Shown here piece by piece: positions 1 through 5,333 of a DNA stretch of 5,333 nucleotides. The stretch is from Desulfobacteraceae bacterium (GTDB taxonomy: Bacteria > Desulfobacterota > Desulfobacteria > Desulfobacterales > SURF-7), in assembly GCA_030619585.1 (NCBI GenBank), contig JAUXBD010000142.1, positions 1-5,333 of the forward strand, read 5' to 3'. Positions within the stretch are counted from its first letter, which is position 1. Every line of letters starts with the position of its first letter. Position numbers and translations under genes: made by a program. The notes beneath the pieces were generated by a model. The model was not told where the DNA came from, ran no database searches, and saw nothing but the letters and a program-made list of their open reading frames with translations.

Positions 1-497
1 CTTTCATGGGAACCTCCAAAAAAATGGAAACTGCAGTGGGTATGTCCATGGCTGTTGTTTTTGTACTTGTGATGGCAGGCATCATCACATGGTTGACCAA
101 TAAATATATTCTGGTGCCAAGGGATCTTGAATACCTGCGAACCATCTCCTTTATTCTTGTCATCGCATCTTTGGTCCAGTTTGTTGAGATGTTCCTGAAA
201 AAAAGTATCCCGGCACTTTATGCGGGCCTTGGAATCTTTCTTCCGCTTATCACCACAAACTGTGCGGTCATGGGGGCCTGCCTGATAAACATTAAAAAAG
301 ATTACGATTTTTTGCATGCAGTTGTTGCATCATTCAGTTATGCAGTGGGGTTTGGCGTCGCGTTAATTCTTTTTGCAGGTGTACGTGAGCGCATTTTACT
401 TGCCAGGGTACCAAAACCACTTGAGGATACATCTATTGCCCTTGTTACAGCAGGGATTATTGCCCTTTCTTTTTATTCTTTCAGGGGGATGGTATAA
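1..497 (+). CDS. rnfA: RnfA, membrane subunit of the Rnf complex (5' end outside window)
   Basis: RnfA is an integral membrane subunit of the Rnf ferredoxin:NAD+ oxidoreductase, which couples electron transfer to Na+ or H+ transport. The sequence is open from base 1. The first complete codon is Phe, and the two bases before it fit a Pro codon, so the first ATG (6) is the internal Met of the family motif CPFMG-x-SKK and not a start. About 30 N-terminal residues are missing from a usual length of about 190. Counting from that Met, hydrophobic segments lie near residues 10-30, 45-64, 70-95, 103-127 and 143-159. The motif FLPLITTNCAVMG is at 78-90. Its Cys86 matches the Cys that, with one in RnfE, holds an intramembrane [2Fe-2S] cluster in the related Rnf/NQR structures; the partner Cys of the CPFMG motif lies just outside the window. 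The nearby RGVRERI-type loop (GVRERI, 125-130) and the C-terminal helix are also typical. rnfA precedes rnfB, as in the common rnfCDGEAB order. Identification is firm; NqrE and RnfE are the only near relatives, and the RnfB neighbour settles it. Confidence 0.95.
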   Translation, partial: FMGTSKKMETAVGMSMAVVFVLVMAGIITWLTNKYILVPRDLEYLRTISFILVIASLVQFVEMFLKKSIPALYAGLGIFLPLITTNCAVMGACLINIKKDYDFLHAVVASFSYAVGFGVALILFAGVRERILLARVPKPLEDTSIALVTAGIIALSFYSFRGMV

Positions 498-548
498 TTG
501 CGATTGTAAAAAAATATACCTTCAACCATGGGAAAGAAGAAAGTATTT

Positions 549-556
549 AGGAGGAA
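549..556 (+). promoter_or_regulatory. Ribosome binding site of rnfB fusion gene
   Basis: AGGAGGAA lies just upstream of the ATG at 560, with five bases between the GG of the core and the start codon. It is a near-perfect Shine-Dalgarno match and fixes the start of the fusion gene. Nothing promoter-like is evident in the 62-base gap after rnfA, so the two genes are probably co-transcribed. Confidence 0.85.
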
Positions 557-559
557 GTT

Positions 560-2650
560 ATGATAGAAGCGTTATTTTTTATGACAGGGCTTGGTTTTTT
601 ATGCGCTTTTGTACTGACCATAGCATCAAAAGTTTTTTACGTTTATGAAGACCCCAGGATAGCTGAAGTCGAAAATTGTATGGCCGGAGCAAACTGCGGC
701 GGCTGCGGTTACACGGGGTGCTCTGCGGCAGCCGGGGCTGTTGTTAAAGGCAAGGCAGCTCCAAATGTATGTATAGTAGGAGGAGCGGAATCCGCAGTCA
801 GTATAGCTTCCGTAATGGGAATGGATCCTGGTTCTTCTGAGGCTATAATATCATTAAATACATGTGAGGGTGGAGACAGGGCGGAAGATAAATTCCAGTA
901 CATGGGCGTAAACAGCTGCAGGGCGTTAGATAATCTTTACGGAGGTAAACGGGTATGCAGTATTGGATGTCTGGGGCTTGGAGATTGTGTAAAGGCCTGC
1001 GGCTTTGATGCAGTTAAAATCGGTGAAAACGGCTATCCTGTTGTTGATGAGATCAAATGTGTGGGGTGCGGTGCATGTGAGAAGGTCTGCCCGAAAAACA
1101 TTATTCATATCAAGACCATGTCTGAAAGGCTTCTTACAATTAATGAGGAGGATGCAGCACTGGCTCCCTGTGCCCAGACATGTCCTGCCCAGATCAATAT
1201 CCCAAAATATATCAGTCAGATTAAAAGCGGTGATTATGAAGGCGCTGTTAATACCATAAGGGAGCGTAATCCTTTACTTCTGGCCTGCGGCAGAGTCTGT
1301 CCCCATCCCTGTGAGGATGAATGTCGCAGAGCCATAGAGGATGAAGCTGTTTCAATTAACCAGCTTAAACGCTTTGTTGCAGACTATGAGATGAACTCGG
1401 GAAAAAGATTTCCAATATCCTGTGCCCCTGATACAGGAAAGAAAGTAGCAGTTATCGGCGGAGGTCCCGCAGGTCTTAGCTGTGCATACTTTTTGCGCCG
1501 GGTGGGCCACAGTGTAACCATTTATGACATGATGCCAAAACTTGGTGGTATGATACGTTACGGGATTCCTGAATACAGGCTTCCCAAGGAAGTTCTTCAA
1601 TGGGAGATCGACGGGATACTTAATCTTGGTGTTGAAGCTAAGATGAACACAAAGCTGGGAGAGGACTATACTATAGAGTCTCTTAGGGAAGAGGGCTTTG
1701 AGGCGATATTTTTAGGTCATGGTGCATGGAAGGATTATGCCTTGAGGATTGAGGGTGAAGACCTGAAGGGCTGCTTTACCGGAATCGATTTTCTTACAAG
1801 ATTTGCAGTAAACCAGCAGGGTGACAGAGATGAAACAGTTCCCACAGGAAATAAGTGTGTCGTCATCGGCGGTGGAAATACTGCAATTGACTGTGTGCGT
1901 ACTCTTGTTCGTCTGGGAGCAGAAGAGGTTAACCTTGTTTATCGCCGTACACGAAAGGAGATGCCGGCCAATGAAGTTGAAATAGTGGCTGCCGAGCATG
2001 AAGGCATCAAATTTACTTTCCTCGCTGCACCGGAAAGAGTAATAGGAGATGAAAATGGACACGTTAAAGGCCTTGAATACTTGAAGATGGAACTTGGTGA
2101 ACCAGATGATAGCGGCAGGCGAAGGCCGGTACCCATTGAGGGCTCTGAAACAGTCATGGAGATTGATATGCTGGTAACAGCTATTGGACAGGGGCCTGAT
2201 TCTTCATTTACAGAGAAAGAGGAGGAGTTCCTCAAGGAACTTCAGATTACAAGGTGGAGCACAATTGACCAGGTTGATGAGGACACTCTTCAATCACACG
2301 TTCCCTATATATTTACAGGCGGTGATGCTGCAACCGGCGCCTCTTTGGTTGTGGAAGCAATAGGCGGCGGTCGAAGGGCTGCAAGATCTATTAATATGTA
2401 TATTTCAGGAGAGGAAGTAACTCCTGCGCCAAAGTCACTGTTCAAAAGGCATATCCCCGGCACCATCTTTGATGCTGTTGACGGAATAGTCAGGTCAAAA
2501 AGGGTTGAGATGCCGGAACTTCCTGTTGATGAAAGGATCAAATGCTTTGATGAAGCAGACCTTGTGATACAGGAGTCTGAGGCCAAGACAGAGTCAAGCC
2601 GATGCCTGAACTGCTGCAGGATTTGCTATAATAAAGATGCGGCAGCATAA
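560..2650 (+). CDS. rnfB: RnfB fused to a GltD/NfnB-like FAD/NAD(P)H oxidoreductase
   Basis: This 696-residue protein joins two modules. Residues 4-25 form the N-terminal membrane anchor. Cys46, 49, 54 and 71 make the RnfB-type [4Fe-4S] motif (NCGGCGYTGC...C), with an extra Cys40 nearby. A two-cluster ferredoxin domain follows: Cys133, 137, 143, 147 (spacing 3-5-3) and Cys167, 170, 173, 177. Usual RnfB would end near here, or carry extra ferredoxin repeats. Instead, after a linker at about 184-203, a complete GltD-like module begins. It has Cys204/208 and the CGRVCPHPCEDEC block (Cys243, 247, 251, 255), an FAD fingerprint GGGPAGL (300-306), LGGMIRYGIPEYRLP (328-342), a second dinucleotide fold GGGNTAID (437-444) with YRRTRKEMPA (461-470), whose arginines suggest NADP(H), and a C-terminal FAD segment GGDAATG (587-593). 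A tail ends in RCLNCCRICYN (681-691). RnfB takes electrons from or gives them to ferredoxin on the cytoplasmic face. The added module is most like NfnB or GltD, and no GltB partner is visible. Domain assignment is firm. The NADP(H) role and its coupling to Rnf are inferences. Confidence 0.93.
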   Translation: MIEALFFMTGLGFLCAFVLTIASKVFYVYEDPRIAEVENCMAGANCGGCGYTGCSAAAGAVVKGKAAPNVCIVGGAESAVSIASVMGMDPGSSEAIISLNTCEGGDRAEDKFQYMGVNSCRALDNLYGGKRVCSIGCLGLGDCVKACGFDAVKIGENGYPVVDEIKCVGCGACEKVCPKNIIHIKTMSERLLTINEEDAALAPCAQTCPAQINIPKYISQIKSGDYEGAVNTIRERNPLLLACGRVCPHPCEDECRRAIEDEAVSINQLKRFVADYEMNSGKRFPISCAPDTGKKVAVIGGGPAGLSCAYFLRRVGHSVTIYDMMPKLGGMIRYGIPEYRLPKEVLQWEIDGILNLGVEAKMNTKLGEDYTIESLREEGFEAIFLGHGAWKDYALRIEGEDLKGCFTGIDFLTRFAVNQQGDRDETVPTGNKCVVIGGGNTAIDCVRTLVRLGAEEVNLVYRRTRKEMPANEVEIVAAEHEGIKFTFLAAPERVIGDENGHVKGLEYLKMELGEPDDSGRRRPVPIEGSETVMEIDMLVTAIGQGPDSSFTEKEEEFLKELQITRWSTIDQVDEDTLQSHVPYIFTGGDAATGASLVVEAIGGGRRAARSINMYISGEEVTPAPKSLFKRHIPGTIFDAVDGIVRSKRVEMPELPVDERIKCFDEADLVIQESEAKTESSRCLNCCRICYNKDAAA

Positions 2651-3148
2651 GAATAACTGATTTGTCCCATCATTAAAATAAGGTGCAGGAGGGCAAGTTC
2701 TCGGCTTTACATTCCTCACCGTATAAGAAGTTTAAAATGTCTAAAGTTAAGTCTCACTGCTGGTCAAGCCTTTAGCTCATTTATTTTTGATGAACTCGTA
2801 AAAAGTCTCAATTCCGTCACTCCGGCGAATGCCGGAGTCCAGAAGCTATTGAAATGACTGGATTCCGGCTTTCGCCGGAATGACAACAAAGGGATTTTTT
2901 GACTTTTTACGAATTCATCATTTTTAGGTTTGTATAATTCCTACAGGCGGGTAGCTACCATACATTTCTCCAAATTTTGCTATGCGCAGCAATTTTATTG
3001 CCCACTCAAACAGTCAGCTATTTTCAAGGTTAACTTCAGTGGCTCTTCCAGTTAATCGAAGAACCTAATAACACTAAATAGAACCGCAAGCGAACATATG
3101 GCAATGTAAAAATAAGTCCCAAATATGTTTGTGTTTTTAATAGCGATC
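2651..3148. other. Convergent intergenic region with palindromic repeat
   Basis: This 498-base gap separates two genes that read toward each other. It holds the palindromic repeat at 2788-2920 described separately. The part before it (2651-2787) shows no gene; a 12-codon ORF at 2737-2775 lacks a ribosome binding site. The part after it (2921-3148) has a minus-strand frame (2924-3064) interrupted by one TGA (3014-3016) that could be a gene remnant, and a weak 7-bp inverted repeat (AACATAT at 3093-3099, ATATGTT at 3123-3129) with a 23-base loop and T-rich sequence beyond it. I see no textbook GC-stem/T-tract terminator directly after either gene. Confidence 0.7.
2788..2920. repeat. 133-bp nested palindromic repeat (MITE/REP-like)
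   Basis: The ends are inverted repeats of 20 bases, TGATGAACTCGTAAAAAGTC (2788-2807) and GACTTTTTACGAATTCATCA (2901-2920), matching at 19 of 20 positions. A second, inner inverted repeat pairs 2816-2842 with 2858-2884 (24 of 27) around a 15-base centre. Each inner arm is also a perfect local hairpin: 8-bp stem ACTCCGGC/GCCGGAGT with loop GAAT (2819-2838), and ATTCCGGC/GCCGGAAT with loop TTTC (2862-2881). It carries no coding capacity, so if mobile it depends on a transposase encoded elsewhere. T-runs flank both ends (2784-2788 and 2921-2925), so a target duplication cannot be told from low complexity. I recall similar elements being dispersed in deltaproteobacterial genomes, but copy number cannot be seen here. 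In the + direction the folded stem followed by T5 could also help end the rnf transcript. Confidence 0.8.
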
Positions 3149-4942
3149 TCAAACTATCTCAAGCCAAGCAAACCATGTGGGATGGCTCTCTTTGTACCAT
3201 TCCAGAATTTCGCGCAGTAATCCAAGATGCTTTTGGGGTATAATAGGAGGTATTCTGTCAAGGTAGACTACTATCTTCCGCTCTTCTGGATGCTCTAAGG
3301 CATTTGAAAACAGGGTCTGCAGTTCGTTTCTAATCCTGCCGGAATCTGAGATTTTTACCGGTCTGTCGCGAAATCCTTCTCCCCTGAGGAAACGGTTTAA
3401 AAGGGGTTGGAATACCAGCTGGCTTTCTTCTAATGTTTCCTCCAGGCGAAGCTTGAATGTGACACGCTTGTCTCCCCTGCGTGTTGAAAGCCTGGTCGTT
3501 ACTTCAAAAGTATCGTCGGATATCTGCTGTACGCCCGGCATTCCGGAATATGGATCAGGAAGCATATATCCTGAAATAGCCATGACACTCCATTTTTTTT
3601 CAGCAATAAAGTTATCCATAGTAAGAACTCTCTTATGCACAGGAATTTCAGCATTTTTTGCATGGAGAATGTCATCTCTATAGCGATTAATTGCTTTCTC
3701 ATCCATTTCTTTTGCGAAAATTTCGGAAAGCTGCCGGGCAAAATCCTTTGCCTCAAGGTTCAGTTTCATTATGCGGGGCTCTATATCATAACTCAGCTTA
3801 AATTGTGACGAGAAAACAGAAAGGGTGGCGGAAAGATTGAGGACCCGATATAAACTTGCAGCTTGGATAGCCTCGGCAGAGGCTGCATAGCCATCAATAA
3901 TAAACAGGTTCTCTTTGTCCTTTTTGTCCTTCCAGGTCCCAACCATAAAGGAGGGTGCATAAGTGCCTGATTCAGTAAACGGTTTTTGCCCTGTTGGCAT
4001 CTCCCAGTCATCTTCAACCAGGTTGACCCCCAGGTTTTTCCATTGTTCCCATAATTTGCCGATTCTATGTTCACGGTTTTTGCCTCTAAGTGTCCACACA
4101 TGGATGTTCTCAGGAGCTATACCGGGATATGTAAGTTTTATGGCCTCCATGATTTTTTCTCGCGGTGTAAAGAAATCCACCAGTAGAGAGATTTTAGCAG
4201 CAGTTTCTGTTATCTTGTTTGGCAGTAAAAGGGTCCCCATGTAACCTTCATATTGATTTGCAACAGCAAGGGGTTGGTCAAACAGATTAAGAACAGTCAT
4301 TGGCCCTGAAGATGAGCCTTTTGCAAATCGTGATGTGTTTTCAAGGGTATCAATGGCTGCACCCCATACGGTTATACCTTTATTAATTATATCATGCCGA
4401 AAATTTTCCCATACATAATCTTCATTATTTATTAGCTTTTGAACGCATTTATCTAAAAATTTTGCAACCTGAGGCCTTGCGTAAATTCTTCCGAATCCAA
4501 GTAAAGGATTGGCTCCCATCTCTTTTGTTTCACCGGCTTTAGGCATCAGCCCTTCACCAAGGCAGACCATTATTGCATGATTTTCCGGAATTGATCGTGA
4601 AAGATACCATAAGCTTTCGCTCATGGCGTATGCAGAGATTGCATCTGCATCTTTTTTTACCTGGTTCAGACCTTTTTTATCAAGATCTTTCCCTTCACCG
4701 TAACGACCGAAAAGTTTGGTGCCAAGAGCAGTGACAGCTGCTGTCATTATGAGCAATCTTTCTGTTCTATTATCAACAAACGAGATCAGGCCGTTTATGT
4801 CTGGATCCGTCAGGGGTTCACCGCGAATCCAGTCTACCTTTACATCTTCCAGCCATAGATGGAAACGCCCTAAAATAGGGCGGGTATCAAAAGCCCACTG
4901 GGCAACCAGGCTTTTTTTGACCATATCGTTAGGTGTATTCAT
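3149..4942 (-). CDS. Unrecognised 597-residue soluble protein
   Basis: I do not recognise this family, and no function is assigned. The frame is long and uninterrupted, with a good ribosome binding site and protein-like composition, so the gene is real. The start at 4942 is chosen because AAAGGAG lies seven bases upstream; the next in-frame Met (residue 7) has no such site. There is no signal peptide, transmembrane segment or Cys cluster (only Cys127 and Cys166), which suggests a cytoplasmic protein without Fe-S centres. The N-terminal third looks largely helical. A middle region (about 230-380) alternates hydrophobic strands and helices, including GYMGTLLLP (233-241), NIHVWTLRGKNREH (279-292) and LFIIDGYAASAEAIQAASL (346-364), as in an alpha/beta fold; this is an impression, not a match. 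Residues 390-430 are charged and helical. The last stretch has KIVVYLDRIPPIIP (556-569) and ends in an aromatic-rich WYKESHPTWFAWLEIV. It converges on the rnf operon and is separated from it by a repeat, so a shared role is not indicated. It may be a lineage-restricted conserved hypothetical. Confidence 0.88.
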   Translation of the reverse strand: MNTPNDMVKKSLVAQWAFDTRPILGRFHLWLEDVKVDWIRGEPLTDPDINGLISFVDNRTERLLIMTAAVTALGTKLFGRYGEGKDLDKKGLNQVKKDADAISAYAMSESLWYLSRSIPENHAIMVCLGEGLMPKAGETKEMGANPLLGFGRIYARPQVAKFLDKCVQKLINNEDYVWENFRHDIINKGITVWGAAIDTLENTSRFAKGSSSGPMTVLNLFDQPLAVANQYEGYMGTLLLPNKITETAAKISLLVDFFTPREKIMEAIKLTYPGIAPENIHVWTLRGKNREHRIGKLWEQWKNLGVNLVEDDWEMPTGQKPFTESGTYAPSFMVGTWKDKKDKENLFIIDGYAASAEAIQAASLYRVLNLSATLSVFSSQFKLSYDIEPRIMKLNLEAKDFARQLSEIFAKEMDEKAINRYRDDILHAKNAEIPVHKRVLTMDNFIAEKKWSVMAISGYMLPDPYSGMPGVQQISDDTFEVTTRLSTRRGDKRVTFKLRLEETLEESQLVFQPLLNRFLRGEGFRDRPVKISDSGRIRNELQTLFSNALEHPEERKIVVYLDRIPPIIPQKHLGLLREILEWYKESHPTWFAWLEIV

Positions 4943-4949
4943 GTGCAGG

Positions 4950-4956
4950 CTCCTTT
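4950..4956 (-). promoter_or_regulatory. Ribosome binding site of the 597-residue gene
   Basis: Read on the minus strand this is AAAGGAG, seven bases before the ATG at 4942-4940. It supports that start over the in-frame Met at residue 7. Confidence 0.75.
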
Positions 4957-5333
4957 ATTCCAATATCTTAGCTCAAAAGCAGGAGTAGATTGAAATAACT
5001 ATTGGTAGAGTTGTATTAAAAAAGATCATAATGTATTAAAATTCAGGAAACGTAACATTTTATTATTTATAAATCAAAGGATTCCTTCGGTGTGTGGTAA
5101 TTTTTTGTGCCTAAATTTTTAAGATGGAATTTAGCTGGAATAAATATTTGTTTTTTGGAAGTATTTTTGATATCTTGTTCAAATATAATTTGCAGTATTG
5201 CCCTGATTTGTATTAGGATATTTTTAATATTAGTTTTTAGGAAAATGACTAAGAATAATGGAATCTAAATTGAGAAATGTAAATAGTTATTTTGCAATAA
5301 GCAAAAGAAATAGATCTGTAAAAGAATTTTCAC
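4957..5333. other. AT-rich region with no supported gene
   Basis: By hand count 4981-5333 is about 24% G+C (86 of 353), against about 43% in a sampled line of the neighbouring gene (4081-4140). All frames are broken by frequent stops. The longest plausible small ORF, 5124-5216 (+), 30 codons, has no ribosome binding site. The part nearest 4957 must contain the leader, and probably the promoter, of the minus-strand gene. A minus-strand TATGAT near 5025-5030 is a possible -10 box, without a convincing -35. A 10-base direct repeat TGTATTAAAA occurs at 5012-5021 and 5032-5041. Nothing resembling a tRNA, riboswitch, CRISPR array or transposon end is evident. Confidence 0.6.

Noticed and set aside
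373..648. 91-codon + ORF across the rnfA-rnfB junction
   Set aside because: It overlaps both genes in another frame and has no family resemblance or ribosome binding site.
1352..2586. Several minus-strand ORFs of 82-116 codons inside the fusion gene
   Set aside because: They are antisense shadows of a gene with strong domain evidence.
1118..2650. A separate gltD-like gene starting inside the fusion (in-frame Met187 at 1118, or the GAGGAGG-ATG near 1146-1154)
   Set aside because: Met187 has no ribosome binding site. The ATG at 1152 is out of frame and abuts the purine run. The reading frame runs through without a stop.
2737..2775. 12-codon + ORF (MSKVKSHCWSSL) after rnfB
   Set aside because: There is no ribosome binding site and it is too short to judge.
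2816..2884. CRISPR repeat or tRNA-like fold
   Set aside because: There are only two inverted, not direct, copies and no spacer series. The hairpins do not form a cloverleaf.
3093..3129. Rho-independent terminator
   Set aside because: The stem is 7 AT-rich base pairs with a 23-base loop, too weak to call.
3453..4988. Plus-strand and other minus-frame ORFs within the 597-residue gene
   Set aside because: They are shorter than and overlap the long frame, which has the ribosome binding site. Their compositions look like frame shadows.
5124..5216. 30-codon + ORF in the AT-rich end region
   Set aside because: It has no ribosome binding site, a stop lies just upstream, and its Phe/Tyr/Leu/Ile/Asn-rich composition is what AT-rich DNA gives by chance.

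Overview
The window most likely comes from a strictly anaerobic bacterium of the Desulfobacterota (sulfate-reducing or syntrophic 'deltaproteobacterial' type). This placement is an inference. It rests on the Rnf gene pair read in the order rnfA-rnfB, the clostridial/deltaproteobacterial style of the RnfB ferredoxin motifs, and a palindromic repeat of a kind I recall from such genomes. No rRNA or other marker gene is present to confirm it.

Layout. Positions 1-497 (+) hold the 3' part of rnfA, an integral membrane subunit of the Rnf ferredoxin:NAD+ oxidoreductase. After 62 bases comes a single long gene, 560-2650 (+). It encodes RnfB continued in the same frame into a complete flavoprotein of the GltD/NfnB type (glutamate synthase small subunit-like, FAD plus NAD(P)H binding, two more Fe-S clusters). 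Positions 2651-3148 are non-coding and hold a 133-bp nested palindromic, MITE-like repeat (2788-2920). A convergent gene at 3149-4942 (-) encodes a 597-residue soluble protein that I do not recognise. The last part (about 4957-5333) is very AT-rich and contains no gene I can support.

How the genes work together. Rnf couples electron transfer between reduced ferredoxin and NAD+ to Na+ or H+ movement across the cytoplasmic membrane, and RnfB is the cytoplasmic subunit that exchanges electrons with ferredoxin. The fused module resembles the NADP(H)-handling large subunit of the electron-bifurcating transhydrogenase Nfn. The simplest reading is that this Rnf complex carries a built-in NAD(P)H dehydrogenase or bifurcating flavin module at its ferredoxin entry point. 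This fusion is the most interesting item in the window. The 597-residue gene faces the operon and shares no visible functional link with it.
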